Of a stretch of 64,000 nt of DNA, positions 31,096 to 43,192 are shown one piece after another; positions within the stretch are counted from its first letter, which is position 1, and the number at the start of each line of letters is the position of its first letter. The position numbers and the translations under genes were made by a program. A model generated the notes under the pieces. The model was not told the DNA's origin and made no database searches. It saw nothing but the letters and a program-made list of their open reading frames with translations. This stretch comes from Zygaena filipendulae (taxonomy: Eukaryota; Arthropoda; Insecta; Lepidoptera; Zygaenidae): assembly GCA_907165275.2 (NCBI GenBank), contig OU015669.1:208501-272500 (forward strand). Direction: 5' to 3'.

Positions 31096-32119
31096 GTGGG
31101 GCGCGAACGTGCCGAGTTTTGTCTTCGGCGATGTGTTTTAAGCGAATCGTTAGTTATGTCGTTTGAAATTAGAATTGTTAACGTTTTTGTCGCGTGTCGC
31201 GGAGGGCGGGCGCGGGACGGGGCGGGGCGAGGGCGGGCGGTCTCGGCTCAGGTGGCTCTCTGGGTGATTGCGAGGCACGCGGTATCTTCTGAATACTGGA
31301 CACCTTCGTGAAAATATAATAGTTTTAATTGATACCGATTGACCGCATTTTCAAAAATTTAATATATTCCTTTTTTAATACTCATAATAGCAGCTATTGG
31401 AAATATAATTAATTACGTACACATGTTTAAATCGGATCCTAAAAAGGTCAATCCCACTATACTATTATGATCTCAAAGTTGGTGGAAATGTCTGTGGAGG
31501 TATTTGGATGTTTTTTATTTCGGAGTTGCCGACAAAATCCCAAAGTTCACGCGCGTAAAGAAAAATAAATTAACCGCACTTGACTAAATTACGTATTTTA
31601 AGTCCTGTTCACTTAAAAATTATAGACCACTTGACCCTAAATAATAATAATTATAAATTACAGTCAAAGTAATCAAGACTAAATTACAGAAAAGTATCTA
31701 AACACCAGTAACCTGTAATTTCCCCACAGTCATCGGGGATGTCTAAATTAGTGAATTTCATAAAAACCGATGATATACCTAACAATATACTAGTATCAAC
31801 ACCGATGAATACGAAAAGCAGCGACATTGTTATAAATACTTTAGAACGTAATCATAAGTTTCGGAGACAGAACCGCCGTTGCCTCGAACAACGAAAGCAC
31901 AGATAATAAAAATGAATCCCCACGCATTTGTTAGTTTGTTACATTACAGCCCGACGTTATCCCGAACAAATAACTTTATTAGATTTACAAAGTTTCACCA
32001 ACTTTCTGCTCCGGATATATGGATTCTTGCGAAGCTTAATCGTGTGGTCTTGTACTTTTCTTGAGATCGCTAAATTATATAATAATAGGTATTAATAGGT
32101 ACAAAGAGTTGTTTCTACA

Positions 32120-32353
32120 TCTATACTAATATTATAAAGAGCTAAAGTTTGTGAGTTTGTGAATTGTGAGTTTGTGTCGTTGTAGGGGGTAATCTCCGGA
32201 TCTACTGAACCGATCTCGTAAGCCTTCTCTTGCTGCCTCCTCTGAACTGATTTTTAAAATTCAGAAAGCTACAGTAATCCCGAGTGACATAGAGTACTTC
32301 TGATCCCGGAATTCCCTCGGGAACTCCGGGGTGAAACCGCGGGGAACTGCTAG
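32120..32353 (+). mobile_element. Helitron-like element, GTGAGTTTGTG subfamily, full length
   Basis: A|TCTATACTAATATTATAAAG at the 5' end, GTTTGTGAGTTTGTGAATTG, GTTGTAGGGGGTAATCTC, GGAATTCCCTCGGGAACTCC, GGTGAAACCGCGGGGAACTG, CTAG at 32350. Part of the left arm of the palindrome is deleted. Confidence 0.75.
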
Positions 32354-32498
32354 TCCAAAATGTAGAGGTATATGTTGGGGCTTGGATCAGTCAAGGCACA
32401 TTTTTCTTCGTGGATTTGAGGTCTATCTAAATTGCAGTCAGCTTATACGGTACTTCGTGTGACGGTTAATATGTAGAAATCTATAATAGTACTACCGT

Positions 32499-32711
32499 TT
32501 GACTTCAACTATTCCTCGCACCAGCTCGGCCCCCTCAAAGAATTTTCAGCTGCAGGAGTTGGATACGAAAGGTTTTGATGAGCAATTAAGAGGATTCCGA
32601 CGCTCTACTCGAGAGCGGAAATCAGCCGTGGTAGAAAAGCTACTGTTTGAGTTGACCGATTTTCAGTCGACAAGTGCAGTAGGTTCGGTAACTGCTGCCA
32701 GTTTATACTAA
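32499..32711 (+). other. Open frame, possibly a retroelement remnant
   Basis: A frame ending at a TAA at about 32709 reads FQLQELDTKGFDEQLRGFRR then STRERKSAVVEKLLFELTDF. The RRSTRERK stretch resembles basic segments of retrotransposon polyproteins, but this is weak. No splice sites frame it and no neighbouring coding sequence continues it. Confidence 0.2.
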
Positions 32712-33104
32712 CGTGGAAGTCATTACAATGGAAATTGTGGGAATGGAGAGAAGATATTCTGTGCTATAGTGACCATACAAAAGCTACACAAACAATTCGA
32801 TAAATTCCTATACTACATACTATAGTTATCAGATACTTGAAATAGTATGTACATAATATGCCGCTATGTCCATACTCTCCAAAAATAATGCCTGTGAAAT
32901 AAAAAGTTGGTATTCCAGTAAATAACTCATAAAAAGTAGTTGGTACATATATTATTAAGGTTGCGTAATACCAGTAGAAGATCAAGAGACCCCAATTCTG
33001 ATTAATCTGTGAAAAGGCGGTTCGATTCCTCTTAGGACCATATTTTGGGAGTTATTAAAAAAATTCAAAGGTCAATCTCAATTAGACCTTTGAAAGCAGG
33101 GTGA

Positions 33105-33220
33105 GACTTGCTGCCTCTCCCGCCCCCCGCGCCCCCTGTCACTCCACCGCGACGCCCCGGGGTATATCGCGTCTCCAATTTCAGGGGCCACTCGCCACTT
33201 GACCCCGTTTCCACTGCTTT
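33105..33220. other. C-rich intronic block
   Basis: CTCCCGCCCCCCGCGCCCCC and CGCGACGCCCCGGGGTAT. No ORF. It may be regulatory. Confidence 0.25.
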
Positions 33221-33904
33221 TGTTCCAATACGAAAGAAAGTATACCCAAAGCCTCAAATGTAAGAATTATGAACAGCGAAAAGGAATGAAATTTACTTTA
33301 TTCTTTCTGGAAAAAATCGTTGAATTCTTTTTGTCTTCCTAAAACCCCTCAAGTGGCTGCGTCACGTATTTTCAGCTCGTTGGGGATCGAGTTTCCAGTT
33401 CTCATTATTGATTTTTATTTAAGTGGTACATCTTCAACACGCTTTCACTGAAATATCCAAAAAGAGTACATTTTTTTTAAATTATACTTCGTAGCCTACG
33501 AATTCACAAACTTGTAGAACTCACCTGCGTAGCATTACGTAGCTGCCGTATTGCTTCGCGTAGAACAGTCTACGAGCCATCTACAAAAAAAATCGTAGAT
33601 AAAGGGTAGGTAGTTTAAATTTTATTAGCGACCTTCTCCACGTAAACTATAGAATTAAAATTTAAAAATTGTATTTAACAAAAAAAGGCAGCGAAAATAA
33701 TTAATTAAGCATATTTCGTATCGCGCTGATTTTTTTAATGATAAACATTCAATTCCAGCATGAAATAGAAATCCAAAATGACCACATGCTCGTTTGTGTG
33801 AGAAAGTCGGAAGTATTGGGCATTTTAACTTGAAGCTGGCCACTAAAACGTGCCCCACCACCATGACATCATTTGCTCATGATTCTCGTTCACTGACAGC
33901 TCAA

Positions 33905-33980
33905 ACTCATTGTTTGGATTGAAACCTCCGCCTTGTATGCGATCCGAACGCACCAACCACTGAGCTATCATCGCTGTAAA
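33905..33980 (-). mobile_element. tRNA-derived SINE head, reverse
   Basis: Reverse reads GATGATAGCTCAGTGGTTGG (A box) and GGAGGTTTCAATCC (B box). The region before it shows no paired acceptor stem, so a tRNA gene is unlikely. Confidence 0.45.
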
Positions 33981-34919
33981 TAACATAATGTAAATAAAAT
34001 ATAGAAATAGGCAATAACTGTGTAGGATTCGGGCGCTTGTTGACACGCCACAGACAAACAAACAAGTCCCATCATCATTACATACTACATTCATTCGCCG
34101 CGGGGCTTTTTAAACATTTCTATTACTCGCCCGATCCGGCGGGCGGAAACTTTTCAATGGCGGAGGATTTGCGGGAAAAATGTGTTTAAATTTCAACACT
34201 TTGTGGACTCTTGCATTTTGGGAGTTGGAAATTGTTTTGAAGCCCGGTGGGTTAAGAATATTTGTTACCATATTTATAGAGATATTTGTGCCCAAAGAAG
34301 AAATGAAAAAACTTTAAAGCATATTTTTAGTTGTCTTGTTTTATTTAAAGCGATGTTTTAACGTCAATTTAGCAAAATAGTAATGTTTTTTTTAACTATA
34401 CTTACACTTAAAAATAAAATTGCAATTTTTTTGCTGTGAACCACAATGCGCAAGAAAAGAAAGCACTTAGAAAGCTTTAGTCTATTTTGGTTTTCGTAAT
34501 AATAAACGATTACAAACAGCAATATAGAGTAGTAAGAAAACCCCACGTGAACTAAGTCAGAAGCACAGCTAGTATTAAACATGGGTCTGTAATCTGTATA
34601 TCAGTTATTCCAATCCGGTAAAAAGAATTCTTCGGACTCTAGCAATTGTGTTTTATTCAATGTTTATTTTTCACCAACCATTCACTACACAATCGCTGTA
34701 CAAATTAAATAGAAAAATTAAAGCAAATTCATTTGTTAGGCTAGCTTAGCTACACTTGTAATTTGTAAACATATTATTTGTATAATGTACTTGTAAACAA
34801 AATTTGTAGTAGTAAATAGTAGGTGGTAGTAAAATTAGTTAAGTAGTACAAATAATTGTACTAAAACAGTAAAATGATTGGTCTGTAATCAAAAAAACAA
34901 CGTTAATTACAGATTAAAC

Positions 34920-34995
34920 ACAGCACCGACTGTGTAGTGGCAAGTGAACCTTACTGCCTCGCCAGGTGTCGCGGGTTCGACTCCCGAATTGAAGT
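34920..34995 (+). mobile_element. tRNA-derived SINE head
   Basis: TGTGTAGTGGCAAGTGAACC followed by GTCGCGGGTTCGACTCCCG gives A- and B-box-like elements. It is related in design to 24040 and to the reverse copies at 43090, 54750 and 60850. Confidence 0.5.
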
Positions 34996-35030
34996 ACCTA
35001 CCTAAACATGTCATTACAAACATTACATTA

Positions 35031-35317
35031 TCTATATATCTATATAATACGTACATATAAATAAAATTTAAGTGTCTGTTTTTAATTTCAAATTAACGGC
35101 TTTTCACTAAATGCATATGAAAGTGTATGCAGTACTTACATATTTTTTATTTTTGCCTATTTGTTTGTTTATTCCGGCTAATCTCTAAAACGGCTACTTA
35201 ATAATATAAATTAATAGCTGATGTTATAAGGAGTAACTTAAGCTCCCTAATTTTTTTTTAGAAAAAAATAATTCCAAAGACCAAACTCACGCGGGTAAAA
35301 CCGCGAGGCACAGCTAG
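35031..35317 (+). mobile_element. Helitron-like element, AAATGCATATGAAAGT subfamily
   Basis: ACGGCTTTTCACTAAATGCA near the 5' part, TTATTCCGGCTAATCTCT, TGATGTTATAAGGAGTAACT, CACGCGGGTAAAACCGCG and CTAG at 35314. Near relative at 38555. Confidence 0.75.
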
Positions 35318-36630
35318 TATATCATATTATTACCCAAAAAACCAGTCTCACTGTCAAGACGGTACTTAACATTTGCATCAACTTTTAACCGTTATCGATG
35401 CAATTACAGTCGTTAGCTTCGTACAGCAGTGTTCTGCAAAGTAGTTACACTTACTGCTGTAATAAAAATATGTGAATATTATTGTAAATGCGATATTTGG
35501 ATTTGGCAAATCAGTTTCCTAGTTTTCGATCAAATCTCGCTAGATTGCACATTTACTGCGTCGGCAACTGCTGAAAAGATTCCTTTAAAAGATAACGGGC
35601 CCGTTAATTAGTGCGCAACGAACGCGCTACCTCGTTAGTCGTTATTCAGTATCCTGAAGCTGGAAGTCTGGTCTTTTTGCTAGAAAATAGTTATCCTACA
35701 GTTAGCATTGATCTGTTTGTAATAAATCCGTTTTTGTAGTTGGTGACAAAATGTAATGTTCTACACAAAATTAGAAATATGCGGTGAACTTGATGGGTTT
35801 GGGTATAGTGTAGATGATATACACAGTACGCCTTTATTTCTCTTTGTATATATATATATTTTTTTATGAATGGTGTTATGTATGTAATTTTGGTTGGATT
35901 TTCTTGAGTTTTTGTTGAGATTAAAGTTTATTTACGTTATCCTTATTAAATAATATGTTCAATTGACTTAGTTTGTACGCTGCGTCGTGTCGCGTATTCA
36001 ATAAATACAATCATTCGCCATTATTACACTTCCGTCCAATGCTCCTGTCATTATTTTTATTGTGTTTCTTACTTCAATTTGTTCTTTGTCTGACTTCTCC
36101 AGATAATAAACCAACAATAGTTACATTGCAGTAGTCACGAGGATACACGCTAGTAACTTTCCTTCAAAAAATCAAGAAGAGCCTTTTTAATTTCCATTCC
36201 CAATACTAAAAACGAACTCATTTCGCTTTATTCCTTAGGAATTATAAAATATTTTCGTTGATAAAAAGTTTTAATAAATGGCAAAAAAAAAGTATTTGGC
36301 AAGCGTGTGAGGAATTCGCGGTCTTTGAAGTGAGGTTTCTTTTGTAACGGCACAGGCAGTAATAATGTTTTGTTTGATCGTTACGGGCAGGTAGGAGATT
36401 GTCGGCTTTTTTTTTTTCGCGGGAAATTTTTTTAATAACCCGCTTCAGGAACGTCGTTTTCGGGCTCCGCCAAATGTGATTGGGCGACGTCGCGTCGCCA
36501 GACGCGTCAAAGGAACAATGCACGCGTGCTTTTGACAGTCCGTTCGACACACAAATAATATGAACATTCATAATGTGTCAATAATAGAAATGGTACCTAT
36601 TTTGTTACCTAATCTAGATCTATATTATTA

Positions 36631-36960
36631 TCTATACTTATAATAAAACTGTATAGAGGACAATCCTGTACATTGAATATATATTCAAAATTAATTTTCG
36701 TCTATCTGTAAATAAATTTATTCAAAATTAATATTGGAGGGTGAATGGTGATCGATACGGACGCCAAAAATGCAATCAGTAAATTTTCTGCCTGTCTGTC
36801 TGTCGGTCTGTCTGTATGTGCACGCATGGGTTAAAAACTACTGAAGCGATTTTAATCAAACTTGATACGATTATAGTCCATACTACTGGGCAGGTTATAG
36901 GCTATATAACATAACGCTAAGACACATAGGAGCTGAGCAGTGACGATAAAGAAGCAAGTC
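36631..36960 (+). mobile_element. Helitron-like or related repeat, ATGTGCACGCATGGG type
   Basis: It begins A|TCTATACTTATAATAAAAC and carries CTGTCTGTCTGTCGG, GTGCACGCATGGGTTAAAAA, TACTGAAGCGATTTTAATC and GGGCAGGTTATAGGCTA. The CCGCGG 3' end is absent, so it is a different family with the same style of 5' end. Confidence 0.5.
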
Positions 36961-37089
36961 GGATAATAATGCGCTTTCGAGCTCTTATCCTCGCATACTT
37001 TTTTTTTTTACATACTCACATAATTTTGTAACATTAGCCGCAAGGTTTTCCTCCAAAATGAAATAAAAATAATAAAATACGTTTACTCT

Positions 37090-37190
37090 GGAACGTTGTG
37101 GGGGGTACAGAGAAGGAAATAGGGTACTTTTATCGCGGAATTCTCGCGGGAACTACGAAATTGCCGCGTGAAACCGCGAGGCACAGCTAG
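37090..37190 (+). mobile_element. Helitron-like 3' fragment
   Basis: GGGGGGTACAGAGAAGGAAA, GGAATTCTCGCGGGAACTAC, GCCGCGTGAAACCGCGAGGC and CTAG at 37187. Confidence 0.65.
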
Positions 37191-37534
37191 TATAATATAT
37201 ATTGTAAAAATATTTAGGAATGTTAGTGAGTACAAATGATCCAAGTACGTTAACTTAAGACAAGTCATCAAAGGGCGGTGTTACAAAAGCATTTCATTCA
37301 ATTTATGCAGTCATTTCAATAACATTTCAAATCTGTTCTAATATTTGTAATTTATCCTTTTATATACCTACTTAATACTTCATTTTATATAATACTTCGT
37401 TTTTTTTTGTATAATACATTACATATTTAAGATTCAGAGTAACCACAAAAGCTCGTCCTAAATTCAATACGTATTATTTTTTCAGTGACTAGAAATTTTT
37501 TTTTTTTCAGAATGTTGTGATTTGAAGTGGATTA

Positions 37535-37835
37535 TTATTATTCATTTATTTCTTTGCTTTTTACAGTATTATAAAAAACCTAAACCTAGAGTGCTACCGA
37601 CACCGGAGCTACCGGTGGTTAAAGTCACAGAGACAGGAACCTCCGTACATTATTATTATTATTGTCAAATTCACGTCATTCGTTGTCGTTCAATACCTGC
37701 GGTATGAATTTAATAAAATATTATAGGAATAACACGACACGTCTAGAGCTCCGACCCCATTGTCAGTGCGAGCACGTGTTGGACCTACAATAGTTTTATT
37801 GCCTATAATACGCCCCAGCGGTGGTCCTTTATTTG
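37535..37835. repeat. Dispersed repeat shared with 725-968
   Basis: AAAAAACCTAAACCTAGAGT, then ACACCGGAGCTACCGGTGG (palindromic) and later ACGTGTTGGACCT. It is probably a retroelement tail, as for the first copy. Confidence 0.45.
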
Positions 37836-38040
37836 CCCAGACGGTGCTTTTTCTATTAAATTTATTAACGTAATAAGCTCTTAAGATTCTTATTTAATTC
37901 TGTACTGTATGGAAGAAAGTTCAAAAGAATGTAATAAAATGAACACTTACAGTGAGCAAGTTTGAGATTGTGAAAGGGTTGAAAAAAGTTTATCTTGCTG
38001 CCACACTTCTGTCTACAATCAAAAATATACTGTTTTAAAT

Positions 38041-38279
38041 GGACGCAGATAAGCAATAACATGTTAACCCACAAAATTAAGTTATCTATTCAGAACGATT
38101 TATTGAGAGTTAGGGAATGTTTTTTAATAATGTGCTTACCTTATTACATTGTTTAAGTAGGTATGTAACTAAATATTGAACATAAAAAATGTTGACAGAA
38201 AATGGCGCTATAAATTTAAAACACGATTTACTCAAAATTTCTCCAGTGTGGGTTAACACACTATTGCTTATCTATGTCC
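38041..38279. mobile_element. MITE, GGACGCAGATAAGCAATA family, complete
   Basis: Starts GGACGCAGATAAGCAATAAC, ends TATTGCTTATCTATGTCC, and is flanked by AAAT on both sides. It is very close in sequence to the copy at 22716. Confidence 0.85.
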
Positions 38280-38554
38280 AAATATTGTCTGGTTTCACTA
38301 ATCTGTTTAAAAAAACTTACTTTATTTTCTGCCAACCTAATATATCGACGCGAAATCGGCTTTAATCAGTCAGAAAAGGCTGTGTGTCTCTGTAATAAGA
38401 GCGAAATGAGTGCTCGGCTGTGATCGCATGGCGTGACGAGTCGACGGCCGAAAGAAAAACGTCAATTTTCCCTCTCATCGCATTAACATCTTTTCTTATC
38501 AGCCGATTGTTAAAAGTGAAATCACCCCCTTATAAAATCTTTCCATATTCTAGA

Positions 38555-38835
38555 CATATATATATTAATAAATAAAATATAAGTGTCTGTCTATAATTCC
38601 GAATTAACAGCTTTTTACTAAATGCATGTGAAAGTAGGTACGTTAGATACGGCAGTTACATAAAAAAAACTTTTTTTTAACATTTGTCTGTCTGTCTGTC
38701 TGTTTGTTCCGGCTAATCTCTGAAACGACTGGACTGCTGTTATAAGGAGTAACTTAGGCTACTTTTATTTTAGAAAAAAAAAAATCCTGCGGGAATTCCG
38801 AAACTCACGCGGGTAAAAATGCGAGGCATAGCTAG
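38555..38835 (+). mobile_element. Helitron-like element, AAATGCATGTGAAAGT subfamily
   Basis: AATTAACAGCTTTTTACTAA, a CTGTCTGTCTGTCTGTT run, TCCGGCTAATCTCTGAAAC, CACGCGGGTAAAAATGCGAG and CTAG at 38832. Confidence 0.75.
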
Positions 38836-39079
38836 TCCTAACTAATATTATTAATTCGAATTTTTGTTTAGTACGGGGTCAGGGGTACAAAAAGGGACAT
38901 ACATTATAATAGTTTTATCCCGGAAGTCCATACAGTTTTAGTTTATGAAGAATGTTTTTGTGAGTGTGTATTTTTAAAAGTAGATAAGTGTGAGATGCAA
39001 TTTATTAAGAAACATTCTCGGTGTATCGGAAGTGAATTTTCAGCGTGATTTGACCAAAAAAGGTTCAAATAACACTTAC

Positions 39080-39179
39080 CCAGCTGCGTAATGAGGCGTT
39101 CGACAAATTCTGTTAACTCATCTCTCCCGCCCAGTACGCCGTGACCTTTCAGCTCCCCCTCTTCAGAGCTACCTTCAAG
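39080..39179 (-). CDS. Candidate exon of an unidentified reverse-strand gene
   Basis: In reverse, a good acceptor (CATCCTACACATTCCTCTTTGCAG) precedes 100 nt and a near-perfect donor (CTGG|GTAAGTG) follows. The frame is open for 33 codons plus one base. It starts LEGSSEEGELKGHG and ends GGRDELTEFVERLITQL. The second half is an amphipathic helix with E/L/V spacing. Codon use is balanced and the composition differs from flanking sequence. I do not recognise the protein, and no partner exons were found nearby on this strand. It may belong to a gene nested in or running antisense through the dystrophin intron. A chance match is possible, but both splice sites are strong. Confidence 0.45.
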
Positions 39180-39681
39180 CTGCAAAGAGGAATGTGTAGG
39201 ATGCGGCTGAGGTCTTGACGACTTGGTTGTGTGGTTACAAATTACATCTCACCGCATACAAGTCTACTTCGAAGCGAGCGAGACGAATTTGCTTCAAAAC
39301 TTGATAACAACAACCATTTGCAGCTTTTTTTATTATGTTTATTGTGGATAAGCCTTCGTGTATTGTGAACACAGAAATTTGTATGTAAATGCAGCCTCAG
39401 CTCCTGTGTAACGAATGTCAAGACATAAACAGAAGGACAGACGGTTAGAGTATGGTACTATTTTGATCTCCAATAAGAATAAATTATGTTTTACCCCTCA
39501 TTTGGAATAATTCTTCATTTACTTATTTTATTAGACACTGTAGAAGTGTAAATATAGTACGTACGTATATGACTTATACAACGACAGACAGACAGACTAA
39601 CAGACGCTTTGTTTAACAATAATATGTAGTGATAACAAGATTTTATAGCGCAAACAGTGAAAAAGGGTTGTGTGTTGCCAG

Positions 39682-39698
39682 CCGCCAGGTGGCGCGGC
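39682..39698 (+). promoter_or_regulatory. CTCF-like motif
   Basis: CCGCCAGGTGGCGCGGC, the best match in the window to the AGGTGGCGC core, in a short GC-rich unique block. Motif only. Confidence 0.4.
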
Positions 39699-39848
39699 GT
39701 TCGCACTCGCCGCTCGTCCCGTCAAGTCGTCGGGCGTTAAAAATTGCACGCTTTTGCAGTCAGGGAGCTAGCGACGTCGAAAAAATCTCACATTCACCGT
39801 CCATTCTTTCAAAAGATAATATTATCTTTTTTCTTTTTATGAATTGAC

Positions 39849-40035
39849 AAGCTGTTCTCCCGCGTGAATTCCGCTTTCTTTGTCGTGGTATAAATATATA
39901 GTACCTAGATATTAAACTAAAACTTAACTAACCTACCTACGTGTGTATCAATTTTTTATGAAAATTCTTTCAGCCGTTTTTGCATGATACACATCCAAAT
40001 ATCTTACTATCCAAACTTTAAACATAATATTAATA
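39849..40035 (-). mobile_element. Helitron-like element, worn
   Basis: AAGCTGTTCTCCCGCGTGAATTCCG at the left, then AATTCTTTCAGCCGTTTTTG, ACATCCAAATATC and a TAATATTAATACGAT 5' end. Confidence 0.5.
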
Positions 40036-40434
40036 CGATACTTAGAAGATCTGATATGTTATCATAATGACAATAGCGGAATAATCTGTGAACTATGGTT
40101 ACCTATACTTACTGATAGTTTAAATAATCAAGTTTCATGACGTAATTTTAATTTTTTTTTTTTTACCAACTTTTTAGCTGTATCTAATCATAACAATTTA
40201 TAAAAATATATGAAGGAGAGCTCTATGTAAAATCTCTTGACGACTATACGTTTCAAGCCCCCCTACTATTAAGATATACCTACTTTTAAAATTTCCCGTC
40301 GCCTAGTATTTCAGGAACGTTAAAATTCCGAGATTCCACTTTTCCCATCGCATTTTCTAGAGATATTGGAGAGACAAGCGTAGGCAAGCATGTAGGTATG
40401 TATCTGCTTGATATCCGCTCACAAATACGTCAGA

Positions 40435-40515
40435 TCCAACCCAATTTGAAGCTGGGCACGGCGAAGGCCCGCGGGGGCTCCAGGAGCGGCCCCGGGGGCC
40501 CCCATCCGTCTTGCG
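40435..40515. other. GC-rich unique block
   Basis: GGCCCGCGGGGGCTCCAGGA and CGGCCCCGGGGGCCCCC. No exon is supported. It may be regulatory. Confidence 0.25.
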
Positions 40516-40926
40516 CTCGCTCACCAAACTGTAAACAAACACTCGTCACTTATTCATAGCGGGCAGGCCTCTAATTTGTTTAGACCCCGCCATTATGCAA
40601 GTATCCGAGGCACTTTTAAGCCCTGTTGCCATTTAATAACGCTCCATAACGGTAATACAGCTTCACGGATGTTTCGCTGCGCGGTAGGTAGAGGCCTGTT
40701 ATGGACCCGGATTAAGGAAAAGATCGTAATTAATCATTCTACGATCGAGATCTGGCAGTCGATAGATGGGATAGCCTGCGTGCTGGTATTGTTGGTTTTA
40801 TTATGAAAAGAAATATTATTTAGGCTAATTAAATTCACCATCAAAGAAAATAGTAGGTAGGTATTTCCAGAATGTTTGGCCGAAAAAAAGGTTGTTTTTG
40901 CATTACAAGTCATTTTTATTTAATCA

Positions 40927-41112
40927 CTAGCTGCCCCCCGCGGTTTCTCTTGCGCTAATTTCGAAAAAAAGTACCCTTTGTCGTTCTCTGCACCAATGAT
41001 AACGTGCATGCAAAACTTCATGATTTTACACAACTCTTGGTTGAGTAGTTAAGGCGTGAACGTGTAACAAACAAACAAACGAATAAATTTACATTCGCAT
41101 TTATAGTAAGGA
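40927..41112 (-). mobile_element. Helitron-like element
   Basis: CTAG at 40927, CCCCCGCGGTTTCTCTTGCG, ATGATAACGTGCATGC, GTTAAGGCGTGAACGTGTAA, ending near TTATAGTAAGGAT. Together with the next element it forms an inverted pair. Confidence 0.65.
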
Positions 41113-41163
41113 TGTATTAGGTAAATATCTGTTTTAAGGTACCTACTTGACAACTTATTGGTA

Positions 41164-41461
41164 TCCTTACTACTATAATAAAGTAAATGCGAAATGAGTT
41201 TGTTTGTTTGTTACGCTCTCACGCCTCAACTACTCAACCACTTACTTTGTCAGGGATACAGAGAAAGACATAGATACATTTTGTCTGTTTGTTCCGGCTA
41301 ATCTCTGAAATTACTGGAGTGATTCTAATGGAACTTTCAGTGGCAGATAGCTGATGTTATAAGGATTATCTTAGGCTACTTTTATTATAGAAAAAAATGG
41401 TAGTTCCTGTGGGAATTCCGAAACCCACGTGGGTGAAACCGCGGGGTATAGGCATAGCTAA
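41164..41461 (+). mobile_element. Helitron-like element, chimeric body
   Basis: The 5' end A|TCCTTACTACTATAATAAAG and TTGTTACGCTCTCACGCCTC belong to one subfamily. From TTTGTCTGTTTGTTCCGGCT (41280) onward it is the ATCAGC...TTATAAGGA subfamily. It ends ACGTGGGTGAAACCGCGGGG and CTAA. Confidence 0.65.
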
Positions 41462-42112
41462 GTTTTATTTATTTGTTCTTCTTGCAAAAAAAGGTACAAA
41501 TGGCGAACTTAATGCCTTGCGGCATTCTCGAACAGTTAACCATTAGGTTGACAGAGAGACGTAAAGGATGGGGTGTGCAATCAACAGAAAAATAAAAAAT
41601 AAAAAAAAATTATAATATGTATTCTCCTGAGTCCTTTTTACGTATAAATGAAAAGTATCATAGAAGTTATTTTTTTTTGAAATTGGGTAAAGCTAGTTTC
41701 ACTACTGAGAGTGCTTTAAAGAAATTGCTTACTAATTCCACTCTCGTTTTTGAAGATTCCGTTCGCGTCCGAAGGCGGGGTAATTGTCCAAATTAAATAT
41801 TCATCTCCCCCGCACACCCGAGGGTTGGTTTTCCATTAAATTTTGATTTTTTTTTTGCCATCATCCCGCCTCTAATTCGGAGACGGTAATTGAGTGTTGA
41901 CAACGCGGCTGCCTCTTAATTAAAATTTAACTTCTCATCAACTTAACACCATTAAAACGTTAATTGTGTCATTCTGTTATTCGCGCAGTCGGTTGGATGT
42001 ATTTACAGACAATTTATTTAGTTATTTTTTGTTGGTTCCGTCTTACTAGATATAATTATTAATTATACAAAGACGTTTTTTTAATGTCTTTGTAAATATA
42101 CATAAATACTAA

Positions 42113-42245
42113 CTATTGCCTCGGTATCACTCGGGTTAATTTCTGAGTTTCCACGAGAATTTTGGGATCCAAAGTACCTACCCTAGCTTGTATGCAAAAT
42201 TTCATAATTATCAGTTGAGCCGTTAAGGCGTGAAAGGTAAGGATT
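42113..42245 (-). mobile_element. Helitron-like element, worn
   Basis: GCCTCGGTATCACTCGGGTTAA, GAGTTTCCACGAGAATTTTGG, GCCGTTAAGGCGTGAAAG. The 5' TC end is at TAAGGATTGAG. Confidence 0.5.
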
Positions 42246-42289
42246 GAGAACAAGTCATTCCTTTATTATTATTTTTATCTACTTCAATC

Positions 42290-42339
42290 CTGCAATATAA
42301 TCCTGAAACTCACGTGTGCAAAACCGCAGGCACGGCTAG
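42290..42339 (+). mobile_element. Helitron-like 3' fragment
   Basis: CCTGAAACTCACGTGTGCAA, AACCGCAGGCACGG and CTAG at 42336. Confidence 0.5.
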
Positions 42340-42410
42340 TTTCAAAATGTTCGTTTGTTCCAAATCTTAAAAATCTCTGAAAGTTCTTCACTGTACCCAT
42401 ATTGTACCAC

Positions 42411-42610
42411 AATACAATACAATACAATTTATTGCACCAAATGATTTTTACAATATTAAATATAATATAAATTTATTTCATAATATAAATTTATTGCTGG
42501 CAGCAATTTTTTCAAGGCAACCTTGATGAGATAGTATGGAATACTGTATGTATTAATACCAAAAGATTTCGGGGTGGGTGCAGGCTGACCTTGTAAGATT
42601 ATAATATGTA
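42411..42610 (-). mobile_element. LINE 3' tail, reverse
   Basis: An ACAAT pentamer repeat then TTTATTGCACCAAATGATTT, ATTGCTGGCAGCAATTTTTT, CAAGGCAACCTTGATGAGAT and GTGGGTGCAGGCTGA. Close to the copy at 24805. Confidence 0.7.
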
Positions 42611-42804
42611 TTATTAAATAATGTACCACAATATATGAGTATACTATCTAATAACTGTACCTACTGATAACTAGTTAAAAATAAAGCATTAAATAGTATA
42701 AAAAACTACATTCTCGAAGACCGGGATGCACCGCAAAAAGAAATGTTATTGCAATAGCGATCGGCTATTCCTTCTGTCCGTCCGTCGTATCCGGCGTGTT
42801 TAGT

Positions 42805-42890
42805 TTCAATTTCCGCTCGTTTCCAGAGCACCCTGTAGCTGCAGCCTGCAGGCGACAGATCGAGGCTGAGCGAGCGAGACAGTTGATGCC
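42805..42890 (+). other. Acceptor-preceded open frame, doubtful
   Basis: A pyrimidine-rich acceptor TCGTTTCCAG at about 42827 precedes a frame reading EHPVAAACRRQIEAERARQL. No donor fits before the frame loses coding character. Too weak to call an exon. Confidence 0.15.
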
Positions 42891-43089
42891 CATATTGTTC
42901 TATAGTCGAAGATTGGGACTTTCAGATCTTGTGTTGTTCTGCTATCCTGGTATTTTTTGTAAACCTATCTATTGTTTAGTTAAATTTTTTTATGTAGTTC
43001 ATTAAAAACAGTTTTTCAGTCGAAACAACTAGTTAACTAATTGCTTCTCAATTAAATTCTATAATTGAAATACATTAAAATACAGCATA

Positions 43090-43192
43090 AATACCTGACA
43101 ACTGGGACCCTAATTCTAAGTCTGCCCCCATGGGAATCGAACCCACAAAAATTTGACTTGCATAGATGATGAACCGCTTGCACAAAGCCGGT
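43090..43192 (-). mobile_element. tRNA-derived SINE, reverse
   Basis: CCCCCATGGGAATCGAACCC is a reversed B box, and GAACCGCTTGCACAAAGCCGG holds a reversed A-box area. It has the same design as 54750 and 60850. Confidence 0.5.

Noticed and set aside
42796..43005. Dystrophin exon around EHPVAAACRRQIEAERARQL
   Set aside because: There is an acceptor, but no donor in frame, and the following sequence loses coding character; no match to the rod that I can recall.
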